Positions 1 through 12,700 of a DNA stretch of 64,000 bases are shown piece after piece. The notes beneath the pieces are model-generated. The model was given only the letters and a program-made list of their open reading frames with translations. It made no database searches and was not told the origin of the DNA. Source of the DNA: Endothia cerciana (lineage: Eukaryota; Ascomycota; Sordariomycetes; Diaporthales; Cryphonectriaceae); the NCBI GenBank assembly GCA_026119935.1, contig JALRMH010000026.1, positions 310,001 through 374,000 on the forward strand. Reading direction: 5' to 3'. A program made the translations under genes and the position numbers. How positions within the stretch are numbered: position 1 is the stretch's first letter; each line of letters starts with the position of its first letter.

Positions 1-1619
1 TCAGACAAAGTCTAAAACCCCCACCCAGCCTGGACCTGGGCCTGGGCCTGGGAGACCTGACGAGAGTCGACATCACATCACGGGCTGCAACGGTAGTGTC
101 GCCGCTGCCGTCAGCCAGACCTGCACAGACCAGACCGATCTTTTGTCATATCAGGTAGTGGCCTTGCGTCGCCTCGCGCCGCCGCCTTGCCCTGCCCTGC
201 CCTGCCCTGCCCTGCCTGGCCTCGCCTTGCCCTGCCAAGCATTCCCATATCCCCATTGCCATCGAGAGCCCAGCCGCCAGCCTTCGGCAATCAAGGGGCA
301 GGGTTCTCGATTACCGAATCCAGAACATTCAATCAGACCTGCGGTGTGGTCTCTGGTCCCCTTCGGTCTGGTCCAGTTTGGACTGGTCCGGTTTGGTTTG
401 GTTTTTTTCTTTTTTTTATTCCTTTTTTTTAAATTTTTTTTTATTTCTTCCTTCGTCCTCGTCCTGTCCCGCCCATCCGTCCCGTCCGTCCAACCTGATT
501 TCAACCGACCATCCCTCCAACCCGAGCCACTCCAACCCGCCTCGCTCCCCTACCACAACCACGACCACCACCACGACAGCGACACACCATCATCATCGTC
601 GTCGCCCCCCTCCCCCGTCCACCTCCCCCCTCCCGCGCCGCCTCCCCTCCCCACGTCGCTTGCTGGTCGCATCCCCTGCTGCTCGGAAGGACATGCCGCG
701 GCCGCATCGCCTCTGCCTGCCACAAGCCGCCTAGTCCATCCCCACGGCCCGGCAGCAGCTCTGAGCTACAAGTTCCCCAGGGAGCTCCCGATTGTTTTCG
801 GCATAGCCCCTCAGGTATGTAAGGGACGCCACCGCCCCGGGCCTGAGCCTCTTCTGACCTTGGGGGTCGCGGGTGCAGTTCAGCTGCGCCTTATTCCTGC
901 GTACCTGCTGAGAACAGGACCGTTCGATCACACCCGACCGGCCGGGCCACTTTCCCTCCCACACCTTCCTGTGTTCTCCTGTCGTCACGACGCCGGACCG
1001 CCGCGTTGAGCCTGGCTTGGGCCCGTCCCGTCCCGTCCCCATACGTCAGTGCAGTGTGCGACCAAGAGTATCCTGTTCTGCGCAGCCCGGCGGTGCGGTC
1101 AAGACCCGCGCGGCCGCCCTGACAGCCAGACAAGCTCTCCCTCCCTGCAGCTCGGACACCATCAGGCTGTCCTGACGAGAGGCGCCGGGCCGGCTTCAGC
1201 CTGGCTGTGAGCTCCCCAGGCTCACGGTCTGATTGCTCCCACGGGGCTCCAGCTGTCATTGCCCCCGCCCCCCCCCCCCAACCCAACCCTCCCGGCCTCC
1301 CTCCCGATCACCGGCCCCTTGTCGATTGCCGCGAGAGACGGGGCAGTCGGCTTGAGACACCCTGCTTTGCCTGGCAGGTCCACAGGCCTCCATCGCCTGC
1401 GCGAACAGGCGCCCCTGACGCCTCGACTTTCCGGGCACGCCGTCGCCGCCCGTCGAACTATCCAGAAACCCAGGCGCACACCCCATGGGCGCCTAGCTTT
1501 GGTTGTCAACAGCGACCCCGATCACCTCAAGTTTCCGGCCTGGGTTGCACCGTCTCAACGTTTCCCCGCCCTGTCCTCCGTGAGCGCGGCTCCCTCGAGG
1601 GCCAGCGGGACCAGTCAGG
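1..1619. other. Intergenic / 5' leader region of gna-3
   Basis: No convincing gene. The stretch is strongly C/T-rich on the + strand, with five perfect CCCTG copies at 190-214, a T-rich block around 400-450 and C-rich runs around 600-660. That composition is typical of a fungal promoter and long 5' untranslated leader. Open frames such as 143-1009 are low-complexity Pro/Ser/His translations with no domain and are treated as chance. A donor-like CAG/GTATGT at about 815 could start a leader intron, but I could not settle its acceptor. Confidence 0.6.
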
Positions 1620-3007
1620 ATGGGTGCCTGCATGAGCTCGAACAGTGAAGAGACGGAGCAGAAGAAGAGGAGTCAGAAGATCGACAAGGATTTGGAGGAG
1701 GATTCCAAGCGGTTGAGGAGAGAATGCAAGATCCTTCTGCTGGGTATGTTGGCCATGGTGGACACTGCATGCGTGACGGGGGTGGGGCTTCGGGCAGCTG
1801 TTGAACAAATGGGACTGACCAGGTGCGCAGGATCCGGCGAGAGCGGCAAGTCTACGATCGTGAAGCAGATGAAGATTATCCACCTGAAGGGCTATTCGGA
1901 CGAGGAGCTCTATCAACACCGCCCGACGGTGTTCAAGAACCTGATAGAATGCGCGAAGGCCGTCGTAAATGCCATGCGGCAGTTTGACATCGAGCCGGAG
2001 CTGGAGGAAACGAGGGCGCTCTGTGACTTTCTCCTCGAATACAGCGTCGAGTCCGGACCGCAGGCCATTATCGACACAAGGGTTGGAGAGGCAATACAGG
2101 CAATATGGAACGATCCCGCGAAGAAGCAGCTCATGGACCGGCAGACCGAGTTCTATCTCATGGACTCGGCCGAGTAGTGCGTCTGAAAGCCTACGCCCTG
2201 AACGTTGGACTGGGGACTGATCTGGCTCTCACTAGTTTCTTTGACCAAGCACAGCGGATCGTGCGGCAAGACTACCTGCCTAACGAGATGGACGTTCTCC
2301 GAGCAAGAACAAAAACAACGGGTATATACGAGACCCGGTTCCAGATGGGCCAGCTCAGCATCCAGTAAGCATTGCCGTGCGCCAGTGCCCCTGAGCGAGA
2401 GCGGCCACAGGCTGATCACCTTCTAGCATGTTCGACGTTGGCGGACAGCGGAGCGAGCGGAAAAAGTGGATTCACTGCTTCGAGAACGTCACATCCATCA
2501 TCTTCTGTGTGGCTCTTAGCGAGTACGACCAGGTGCTACTGGAAGAGAGCAGCCAGGTACGTTCGGGTGTGGCTCCTGCAGGCGGACAACCCCTAACCTG
2601 TAGCAGAACCGCATGATGGAGAGCCTGCTATTATTCGACTCGGTGGTCAACTCGAGATGGTTCGTGCGGACCAGCATAATATTGTTCCTCAACAAGGTCG
2701 ACATCTTCAAGCAGAAGCTCGGCAGGTCACCGCTGGGCAACTATTTCCCCGACTACTCCGGCGGTAATGATGTCAACAAGGCTGCCAAATATCTCTTGTG
2801 GAGGTTCAATCAGGTCAACCGGGCACACCTGAATCTCTATCCTCAGTAAGGCTCCCATTTCCGGCTGCCCCCTCCCTGTTCGGCCCCTGCTAACCTGGGC
2901 CCCTCAGCCTGACACAGGCGACGGACACATCAAATATCCGGCTAGTCTTCGCCGCTGTGAAAGAGACCATCCTCAACAATGCCCTGAAGGATTCAGGCAT
3001 TCTGTAA
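1620..3007 (+). CDS. gna-3: G-protein alpha subunit, fungal class III (GNA-3 / Gpa2-like)
   Basis: Heterotrimeric G-protein alpha subunit that couples a nutrient or pheromone receptor to adenylyl cyclase at the plasma membrane. Six exons join as 1620-1743, 1831-2176, 2236-2364, 2427-2556, 2607-2845 and 2908-3007, giving 355 aa, the usual family length. The N-terminus MGACMS carries the Gly2 myristoylation signal (MGxxxS) and Cys4 for palmitoylation. GSGESGKST starting at residue 42 is the P-loop, FDVGGQRSE is the G3 switch, NKVD is G4 and QATDTS is G5. The protein ends in DSGIL, so it lacks the C-terminal Cys of the pertussis-toxin-sensitive Gi-like class (GNA-1); together with the N-terminus this places it in class III. 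At the fourth intron the acceptor at 2606 was preferred to the one at 2603 because it avoids an extra Gln. Function is from family knowledge; the coding call is very secure. Confidence 0.97.
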
Positions 3008-3126
3008 TCACCCGTCAGACACTCGATTTCGCTTTACTTTGTACTGGGTACGGTGTTTTTCATTCATATTCTTAAAGAGCGGTCTCTACCAAAACAGTGC
3101 ATCAGTTTGGCGTTCGGGATGGCAGT

Positions 3127-3129
3127 CCC

Positions 3130-3169
<40 letters not shown>
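3127..3169. repeat. Poly-C11 / poly-T32 tract
   Basis: Eleven C (3127-3137) followed directly by 32 T (3138-3169), just downstream of the gna-3 stop. It is probably within or just past the 3' UTR. Run length is likely polymorphic and prone to sequencing error. Confidence 0.9.
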
Positions 3170-3173
<4 letters not shown>

Positions 3174-4988
3174 CCCCTTCTCCTTTCTCTCTTTCCCTTT
3201 TCTTTTGTGTGCGGATCGGTGGCGTTGTGGAAACGGTCATGACCACAACCGGGGGCAAACGGATTTCGCCCCCCCCCCCCCTTTCCTTTTCGGCCGTTTC
3301 GATCATACTTCTTTGGCTACAGGAGGCCAGGTTCTTTTTCGTGTGCAAAGGGATGGGTCCCAATGGACAGAGTCGGACAAGCTATGTTACAGCCGTGTGG
3401 TTGCTCGGCATGATGATTCTGGTCTGTCCCGTGGCGAGGCAAGACAAGGGCTTCTGGGTGTTTTTACGGCAAGGAGTTAGGGTGGCCGGCTCTCAGGACA
3501 CGGCCTGAGGAACGGAAGCGGTGGAGCCAGCGCCTGAACAATCTGGTTCACAACCACCAATGCCCAGGCTAAAGGGCGAAGGGCGGGTGACCGAGGGTAC
3601 TATGTACTGCAGGGAGGCATTGATCAACCTTTGTCAGCTAGTGGAAAGACCGAAGAAAACATTGAAAACCATCATTGACAAGACTGGAGTCTGCACATCG
3701 GAACTACAGCGCGACCTGACTGGAAAAGTAGGTGGCGCTGCAGGAGGCCTTGACGACTCCTCGCGCGGCGATCCTGGGCGTGGTAGACGGTCAGAGCTAA
3801 GGTGTGGGCAAGGGCCGAGGGCGGGCCAAGGTACTCGAGTGCTGCACAATGGCAGCCCGATCCTGCCCTGCTGTTCTTGAACCCGAATGCTGCCATGCGA
3901 CTGAGAGGAAGTACGGGGAGACCATCTCCCATCACATTGGCAGATTGACACCCGGCGCTGGCTGTGGCCCACCCCCGGCCGGGCCCACCCCGGATCGGCC
4001 TCCACGTTCGGGGGATCTGCTGTGCTCCACATGCTCGACGGTCGATGCATGGAGGCGGACATATACTGACAGCCACGCGGGCTGTGGGCCGCGCAGAGAG
4101 AAGATCATGTTCCTGATAGGCTCTCGCGACCTCTCCCGCCTACTACCCAGAGGGGGGAGCGGAGGAGACAAAAGGGGCAGATAGGAAGGGGAGGGGCGGG
4201 CCTGTGGCAAGGAAGGCCGCCCTGTCCCCCTCCGGATAGATGGTGAGCCGCCGAGGGGGCTGTGACCACAAGTCTCTGTGCCGGGGCACGCCCATGGGCC
4301 GGCAAGCAACCTCCACAGTCGTATCCGAAGCTAGGCATGTAGGTGATCTGTACGATGACATATGGGTGCAGAAGATAACTGACAGGTTAAACCCGGCGGG
4401 GCGGCGTGCAGCGAGAGCTCAACAACGATAGCAGCAGCCAGGTTTAAGTAAGACGAGAGACATGGTTGGAGGTGGCGCGGTCGCAGCAGCCCCAGAGATG
4501 AACCCCGCCTCCACAACCCCCCCCCCCCCAAGCCGGGGTCTTCTTGCCCCCCTCGGGGAGGGGAGGAGGGGGTGGTTTCAATTTGTTTCTGATCCCTCTC
4601 ATTCTTGTTTCTCGGGCATGACGCCCCCCGCCCCCCCCCCCGGTCACTAGCTGCTACTGCGTATCGCCGATGTTGTGCATCGAGGGATGGGGAGGTGGGG
4701 GGACAGAGAAGGAGGGGAAAAAAAAGGAGGGAAAAAAAAGGAAAATCCAGACCTGGAAGGATTCCTGGATCGTACGAGGGGGCAGATGGTACGGAGTCGT
4801 CCGTATCGTCGATCCCTCTAGTGGTGGTGGGGAGGGGCAGGTTTTCCCGTCCCACTGGTTGGGTTCCATCTTTCCCTAGTTCCATCTCTCATGATGTTCT
4901 TCTGGTGTCCTGTCCCTCCTGAACACAACGAGGTCTTCCCTTGCCGCTGATATCTGTAGCCTGTCCAGTGCTCCCTTTAGCTCCCCCG

Positions 4989-5008
4989 CCAAGGCGCGCG
5001 CGCCTTGG
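4989..5008. repeat. Perfect 20-bp palindrome
   Basis: CCAAGGCGCG followed by its exact reverse complement CGCGCCTTGG, with no spacer. It lies in intergenic DNA. It could be a dimeric transcription-factor site or a chance GC-rich palindrome. Confidence 0.8.
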
Positions 5009-5280
5009 TACCGGGGAATACTGTACAGCAGCAGCACTGACCGGTACGAACTGGGGGAGGAGTGTGGGCTGCGGGGGCCGCCCAAGGAACGAACGACCTC
5101 ACCAACAGCAAGTAGGTTCGTGTCTGGCTGCAAATGTCATGCAGACTGCCGTCAGCAAAAAGGTAGATGCACGATGTCCCGGTAACCTCTCTTCCCTTTT
5201 TCCTTCTTCTTTTCGTTTTTTATTTTATTTTATTTCTTTTTCATTCTTCCTCCTCTCTCCCGAGCCACCGGCGGACTGCT

Positions 5281-5283
<3 letters not shown>

Positions 5284-5310
<27 letters not shown>
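5284..5310. repeat. (CA)n microsatellite
   Basis: About 13 uninterrupted CA units, followed by an imperfect ATACACACC extension. It is intergenic. Confidence 0.95.
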
Positions 5311-5316
<6 letters not shown>

Positions 5317-5658
5317 ACCCCTCATTTAACAAGGGTCGGGATGGCGTGGTGACAAGTTGTGCTTGTGAGCAGGCAAAGGCAGTCAAGTCTAATTTAGGTT
5401 CAGGTTTGAGCGTCGAGCCCAAGATCAGATCCTACGGACTCCTCCCTGCCCCGCCTCCCGCAGCCTCTATCCTCGTCGTCCGTCGTGACCTGGACGGGAG
5501 GAGGGCTTCGGGATGACAGCACGTAGCAAGAGGTTTGATGGCTTGCCCCTCCCCCCCCTCCCCCCCACACCTCTGCCTGAAGCCTTCCGTCCGCTGGTGA
5601 GACGACGGGGTCACGTCGTGCGAGCGGCTCGGTAAGCGTCGACGAGGACCTACCTTGT

Positions 5659-5666
5659 TATAAAAG
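5659..5666 (+). promoter_or_regulatory. TATA-like box upstream of gph1
   Basis: TATAAAAG, about 0.7 kb upstream of the gph1 start codon. If used, the transcript would have a long C/T-rich leader. The match is good but its use is inferred. Confidence 0.35.
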
Positions 5667-6373
5667 GCTGAGCGGGTTCCCCCAGCAGCCCCTCCCTTCC
5701 CTGGGCTGTAACAGGGCCCCCTTTGTTATTGTAGCTCCTCCATCCTAGACCGCGGACGAGCATTATCAGCCTCCCTTGCCACCCGAGGGTTCCGTGCAGT
5801 GCGACATCTTTGAGGGTAGGTCTTCCACCCAATATACGCCCTCTGGACAGCCAACATGATAGTGATCCGCGAGCATTACACCGGTCCGTCCCAGGCTTTC
5901 AGCCGCCAGTTCCGAGCTAGCCCTGGGACCGATACTCTAGACCGCAGTCTCCTTGTCCTCGCACCACACCACAACCCACCTTTACCACCCGCGCCCATCC
6001 TCTCGTGCCGTACCACCCTCCCCCAGCCTAACAGCTTTCCCCCCTGCTACCCCGCCAAACACGTAGAGCTCTGCCCCACCGCCCTGCTTCTGGCGTGGTC
6101 GTAAGTAGACAGCTCGGTTGCTTGCTTGCTTGCTTGCAGCCAGCACCCCGCCCCCCACCAGGATCAACAAGAGGTACATAGTATCTCATCTATCCTGCTG
6201 TGGCCCTCCGGCCTTCCTCGACCTTTTCCTTTCTTCCCAGTCCCCCCTCCTCCTCCTCCTGTCTCGGCCCTCGCTGACGAGGACTCTCTCTCTTCAGCCC
6301 AGTCAATTCCACGTAGCACCTTCAACCCTGCTGCGATCCCTCCCCCCCCCCCCCCAACCTCGCCTCCGTCGCA

Positions 6374-9300
6374 ATGGCTACTCCTCAGACCCCTCCGCAG
6401 CGGGTGGCCCTGAGGGAGCGCCGCCCCTCAATGGGCGCCCCGATCGTCGACATACAGGGCTCCGTGTCTCCGGCCGGTATCACCAGGCCCAAGCACAAGC
6501 GCACCTTCACCGGGTTCGGTGCCGGCGATATCAAGAGCGTTGAAGGTGAGAGAGGCCCCGGTCATCGGTCATCGGTCAATCCTGAGGAGCATGGGGCAGC
6601 GCGTACTGGTGAGGGGGGGGGGGGGCTCATTATCGGCCTGGCCGGCACCAGCCGGCGTCCTCGCGGTGGTATAGAGCGAAACACTGCAGCTTTCAGCCCT
6701 GGACGGATGTCCCCGGAAATGAACAGACAATAATAGTCTGTCGTTTTTTTTTTTTTTTTTTTTTTTTTTCTGGGAACGCTGGCCTCGAGATTTCTGCTGC
6801 ACGAATGGATGACATGTTTCGCTGACGCTGCTCGTTCTCACACAGCCTCCATCCCGGAGCCCCAGCGTGCGGCATGGACCAAGCACCAGATCAAGTCCTT
6901 CAGGGACAAGGACGGCTTCGAGACCGAGGTAGTCCGGCACGTCGAGACGACACTGGCCCGGAGCATGTTCAACTGCGACGAGTCGGCCGCCTACGCCGCC
7001 ACCGGTCTGGCCTTCCGCGACCGTCTGATCCTGGAGTGGAACAGGACCCAGCAGCGCCAGACGTTCGCCGACAGCAAGCGCGTCTACTACCTGTCCCTCG
7101 AGTTCCTCATGGGCCGCGCCCTCGACAACGCCATGCTGAATATCGGCCAGAAGGACGTTGCCAAGGCCGGCCTTAGCGACCTCGGTTTCCGCATCGAGGA
7201 CATCATCCAGCAGGAGCACGACGCTGCCCTTGGTAATGGTGGCCTGGGCCGCTTGGCGGCATGCTTCCTGGACAGTCTCGCGTCGCTGAACTATCCTGCG
7301 TGGGGCTACGGACTGAGATACCGGTATGGCATCTTCAAGCAAGAAAGTGCGTGAACCGGAGACCACGGGGCCCCCCTCCCCCTCCCCAACGACGCTGCTA
7401 ACGTGTATCAGTCATCGACGGGTACCAGGTCGAGGTACCAGACTACTGGCTAGATTTTGTAGGGTCCAGACACGCCTTCCCCGTCGAGTACGTGCCACTG
7501 ACCAGTGTTAGAACCCTTGGGAGTTCCCCCGGCACGATGTGACCGTGGACGTAAGTGCGGGCTCGACCCTCATCTCGGTGCACGGCGCTGACCCACAACC
7601 CTAGATCCAATTCTATGGTACTGTCACCAAGTCACAGGACGACTCCGGCAAGACCCGCGCCCACTGGGAGGGGGGAGATCACGTCACGGCAATTGCTTAC
7701 GACGTGCCTATCCCTGGGTACGACACGCCGTCGACGAACAACCTCAGGCTGTGGTCCAGCAAGGCCGCCAGCGGGGAGTTCGACTTCCAGAAGTTCAACT
7801 CTGGAGAGTACGAGAGTTCCGTTGCCGACCAGCAGCGTGCCGAGACCATCAGCGCTGTCCTGTATCCCAACGACAACCTGGAGCGCGGGAAGGAGCTCCG
7901 GCTGAAGCAGCAGTACTTCTGGGTTGCTGCATCGCTTCACGACATTGTCCGCCGATTCAAGAAGTCGAAGCGCCCCTGGAGTGAGTTCTCCGAGCAGGTC
8001 GCCATCCAGCTCAACGATACGCACCCCACCCTTGCCATCGTGGAGCTCCAGCGCATCTTCATCGACGTTGAAGGTCTGGAGTGGGACGAGGCTTGGAACA
8101 TCGTTACCCAGACCTTCGGCTACACCAACCACACTGTCCTTCCCGAGGCGCTGGAGAAGTGGAGCGTGCCGCTGATCCAGAATCTACTGCCCCGTCATCT
8201 GCAGATCATCTACGACATCAACCTCTTCTTCCTGCAGGGCGTCGAGAAGGACCACCCAGGTGACCGCGAGCTCCTGGGCCGCGTCAGCATCATCGAGGAG
8301 TCACAGCCCAAGATGGTGCGCATGGCGTTCCTGGCCATTGTCGGATCCCACAAGGTCAACGGTGTCGCGGAGTTGCACTCTGACCTCATCAAGACGACCA
8401 TCTTCAAGGACTTTGTCGAGATCTACGGGCCGGACAAGTTTACCAACGTCACGAACGGCATCACGCCTCGCCGATGGCTGCACCAGGCCAACCCGCGCCT
8501 CTCCGAGCTCATCGCCAGCAAGATAGGCAGCTACAACTTCCTGAAGGACCTCTCGGAGCTCAACAAGATTGAGCTTTCCGTGAATGACAAGGACTTCCGC
8601 AAGGAATGGCAGGAGATCAAGTACGCCAACAAGGTCCGTCTGGCCAAGCACATCAAGAACAGCACTGGTGTGACCGTCAATCCTGCCGCCCTGTTCGATG
8701 TGCAGGTCAAGCGTATCCACGAGTACAAGCGCCAGCAGCTCAACATCTTCGGCACAATCCACCGGTACCTGACCCTCAAGGCGATGTCGCCTGAGGAGAG
8801 GAAGAAGGCGCAGCCGCGCGTGACGATCTTCGGAGGGAAGGCGGCGCCTGGATACTGGATGGCCAAGCAAATCATTCACCTGGTCAATAACGTCGGAGCT
8901 GTCGTCAACAAGGATGAGGAAATCGGCGACCTGCTCAAGGTGGTCTTCCTGGAGGACTACAACGTCAGCAAGGCCGAGATCATCAGTAAGTAGTCCTTCC
9001 GCCCTCATGCGGTGTCCCGCCTCGCCTCTCCCGGACATCTCCAGCACCAAAGCACCTCCGCCTCCGCAATAGGGCTCTAACACCAAGCAGCGCCTGCGTC
9101 GGACATCAGCGAGCACATTTCCACAGCCGGCACCGAAGCTTCGGGCACCAGCAACATGAAGTTCGTGCTGAACGGCGGTCTCATCATCGGGACCTGCGAC
9201 GGGGCGAATGTAAGTCATGCCTTCCCGCTCTCCCGTCTCCCTGACACCCCCTCCCCCCCCTCGCCCTTTCACCCTCAAGGCCCCTTCTTCCTAACTTTTC

Positions 9301-9772
9301 GGTTCCTACTTTCGACCGACTAAAATCCCATTCACAGATCGAGATCACTCGTGAGATTGGCGAGGACAATATTTTCCTCTTCGGCAACCTGGCAGAGGAC
9401 GTTGAGGATCTCCGGCACGCGCACACATATGGCTCGCACACCGTCGACCCTGACCTGGCCAAGGTCTTTAAGGCGATCGAGGACGGCATGTTCGGGCAGC
9501 CTCATGACTTCCTGGCCATGATCTCCGCCGTGCGTGACCACGGCGACTACTACCTGGTGTCGGACGATTTCCACAGCTACATCGAGACACACGCGGTCAT
9601 CGACGAGGCGTACAAGAACCAAGACCAGTGGCTGACCAAGTCCATCACGAGCGTGTCGCGCATGGGCTTCTTCAGCTCTGACAGGTGCATCAACGAGTAT
9701 GCCGAGGAGATCTGGAACATCGAGCCGCTTACAGCGGACAAGCCTGAGGGGACCAACAACGGCGAGTTGTGA
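6374..9772 (+). CDS. gph1: Glycogen phosphorylase
   Basis: Cytosolic glycogen phosphorylase (glycosyltransferase family 35): phosphorolysis of alpha-1,4-glucan to glucose-1-phosphate, using pyridoxal phosphate. Seven exons (6374-6545, 6846-7346, 7412-7458, 7512-7550, 7605-8985, 9091-9209, 9338-9772) give 897 aa, normal for fungi. Family signatures are continuous across the joins: NGGLGRLAACF in the N-terminal domain, VQLNDTHP-like AIQLNDTHPTLA, the RIHEYKRQQLN block, and EASGTSNMKFVLNGG, where Lys737 is the expected PLP Schiff-base lysine. The N-terminal 60 residues (RRPS, KHKRTF) resemble the regulated tail of fungal enzymes, so phosphorylation is possible. The first intron (300 nt) is unusually long for this window and contains G13 and T26 runs. 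The start has a good context and is the first ATG in frame. Confidence 0.97.
6613..6769. repeat. Homopolymers (G13, T26) inside gph1 intron 1
   Basis: Thirteen G (6613-6625) and 26 T (6744-6769) within the first gph1 intron. The T run lies about 75 nt before the acceptor, so it is not the usual short polypyrimidine tract. Confidence 0.9.
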
Positions 9773-12700
9773 GGCGTCGACTACTGGCTGGATACAGGTT
9801 AAGAAAAGGGCGGGATAGAAGAGTTGGGAAGAGCAAGGTCCGCCGGCGGCTGGATGGGGTTATCTTTCTTCCTCATGGCTTCGAGATGTATAGCGGCTAA
9901 GACGCATCACCTACGTAGTCATCCCGGACTTCAAACAGCAATAGCAGTATCGATCAACGAGGCGCGGCTCCTTTACCTATCCTCGAGATGTTTCCATGCC
10001 CTTGATTATTCACATGATTGATAGCGGATATGCTCCAGGCCAGTACTACATGGTGCCTTTTCTCTAGCCTCCCGAGATATTATCCTCCCCGGGTGCTTTC
10101 CCTCCAGACAGCATTCCCGCCTATGTACCAACCGGCCTACCTCTCGAGCCTGGCGCGAGGAACACCGGCATCTCACGCATCGGAGTCCCTACTCATACAA
10201 ACTTCCTGCCGTGATTGGTTGAGCAATGTGACCCGTGACCGGAGAGCGGGGCTTCCTGTGAATATGATCATCGTGAGATCCGGGAGTCGCCCAATGTCCC
10301 TCCCGTCAGGAGCGTTCGCGTGTTGGGAGGTGGTCGCGGACCGTGGACGGTGCATGGGGAACTGCCCTGCGGGACCATCACCAGTCTACCCTCCCACGTT
10401 GCCTTGTGCTTCTCCTGGACTCGTCCTCGGTGGAAACCATGTGTGCACGGCCCCGGCGATCGACTCGGACGACCCTGGGGCTATAACTCGAGTCGATATA
10501 CGCCTCCCGTATCTGCTGGGCGGAGGCAGGGGTCTCGACCAGAGCAGCCCTTTGGTCCCGCCCTGCGAACCGTCGTCCTCTTCCTATTGCATTCCCTCTC
10601 TTTCTTTTCTGCCTGCTTTGCTCTTCTTGCTCTATCGTCTTGGAAGGCCCTCACTTCCGGTGGAGTTCCATTCCGCCTCCCCCATCGGTCCGTGGGGGTT
10701 CTATCCTCCTCCTTGGGGCTCTGCATACATGAGCGAGTCTCGCCCCCCCCTGGGCCCCTGAACCCGGACAGACAGGCAGAGAGACACATGATGACGGCAT
10801 ATCTGGGAAGGAGGGAGGAGAAGAGAGACCGACAGCCAAGGTGCTGCGAAAGAAAGAAAGGAAAAAAAATAAAAATAAAAATAAAAAAAGCCGCCGCTGC
10901 ACGTCCGAGGGTCCGTCCGTATGGGCCCGCCCTCTCCTCACCCGGCCTCCGAATAACGCAGGAAGCCCCTCCCCCCCCCTCCCCATGCCAGCACAACGCG
11001 ACGGGACGCGGGGCCGCCAGTACATACAGACAGTACAAAGTGTGTGCGCGCGCGCGCGCGCTGCCCGCTCTCCAGGGCGTCGGTGACGGCCAGCGTGGCC
11101 CTGTCAAAGGTGGGAGGATGTGGGTCGACATGTCGTCATCATCTCTCTCCCGGGGGGGGGGGGGACAGGAGAGGCCTTTCCTCGAGTTCTGTCGTCGTCC
11201 CCCCGACCCGAGCAGGAGGTTGATCCGGGTCTTGAGAACCCCCCCCCCCCCTAAAAAAAAAACACTCCGTGCTGGGTCGGGGGAGGGGAGGACCGGTCTA
11301 GGCGAAACCTAGTTTTATAGGGGTGAGGGGGTCAAAAAGAGATACCAAGTACAGTACTGTGATAGACGACACAAAAAAAAGATGGCCCGTGGTATCGGGT
11401 CTGCATGTTGTCGATTCTGGCAATGATGGTCAGGGCAGGGAGAGCAGATGGTCGGTTGTCGGCAGGCGCCGGGCAGAGCCGCGCGTGAGCGTCAGTCTAC
11501 TAGGCTACGAAGAGGATAGTGTGTGTGATGCGTCCCTCTTGGGAGAGAATACATCTCACTACATTTTGTTTCGTACTAGTCAGTAATGTGTGTGCCTTAT
11601 GTTGAGCATCGAATCAACGGGGGGGTTTTTTTTTTTAGGGGGGGGAAGAGGGTGCCTCATGGTGTGTGTCGTCTTCTCTGCCCTGCATTCTGGAAAGCCG
11701 GGACAAAAGGTCCGCCCCAGGGGGATCCAGGCCAATCGCCTCAGCGATGAATGCGCGATGTGCAGGAGGGCACCCTGCGGCTCTGATGTCTGATCTTCAG
11801 CTAAAACGTCGATGGGCGGGAGGGGGTCCAGAAGGTGGGGCGACCCGCGAGGGCAGGGGTCCGGGGGGTTTGGAAGCCTACTAGTAGTAGTGGTAGCTCC
11901 CCCCTGTGCGACAGCAAGAGGGCCATGGGCGCCTGCGCACCAACGCCTAGGGGGGACGCCTGCTTTAATCCCCTTTCATGAGCCCACCGTGCCAGCCAGC
12001 CAGCCAAGCCAGTGACCGTCCCTCGTTGGCTAGCGCTCGTACAGGGGAAACTTATCTGAACTTTTTACCGCTGTTCTTGCCCTTCCAATGGTTTCAGGCC
12101 CCTGGCCCCGTGGGCATAGATGCATATCGTCCTGTTGAAGGCCCTGGCAGCCCCGGCTGCGTCATGAAGTACATGCATGCTGCTATGTCAGTAGGGCCCC
12201 TCCGTGGTGGGGCTATCATACTGGTACAGCCCAGACCGTCAATTGAAGGGCAGGTGGGCCACTGACGTCATATGCAAGCAATTCTGGATGAGCCCTGTGA
12301 AGGCCACCAGCGAGACATAATCCTGCGTGGGGGATGGGGGGGGGGGTGTTGCCACCGGCGGGGGGAGCTCTCGAGATGTGTGAAGATCGGAGAGATGAGA
12401 GGCGGGATCCAGCGAGATAGATCACTCAAGGAGGACCATGCTGATCGGACAGCCCAGCCACCTGCCATGGTGGCGTGTCCGAGGCCCTCGAGATGGCGAT
12501 GATGGGAATGTCGATGGTAGCTTGCATGGGAAAGTGAAAGTAGGATATCCGGTCCATGGAGGGGTTAGTCAGGTCAGTCCAGACACGACTACATACTAGG
12601 GCTGTACCCGTCTCCCTGCCCTGGACATACGCCTCATGCTCATGTACTTCTAGCTATTCCCAACAGAAAATGCCGTCGCCGTCATGTCCATGATGGGGGT

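Larger units (their letters stand above)
3008..6373. other. Intergenic region with homopolymers and gph1 promoter/leader
   Basis: No gene found in 3.4 kb. It holds the gna-3 3' UTR, a C11-T32 tract (3127-3169), a C13 run (3269-3281), a perfect 20-bp palindrome (4989-5008), a CA microsatellite (5284-5310), a TATA-like box (5659-5666) and a C/T-rich leader with (TTGC)5 at 6118-6137 ahead of gph1. Short open frames here are low complexity and lack recognisable domains. Confidence 0.6.

Noticed and set aside
143..1009. 288-codon frame at the left edge
   Set aside because: Pro/His/Ser low-complexity translation of a C/T-rich leader with a poly-Phe run from the T tract.
8301..9278. 325-codon minus-strand frame opposite gph1
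   Set aside because: It is antisense to well-conserved phosphorylase exons; long antisense frames are expected from GC-rich codon use.
10018..11312. Two overlapping long frames (247 and 330 codons)
   Set aside because: They overlap in different frames, include low-complexity runs and lack recognisable domains.
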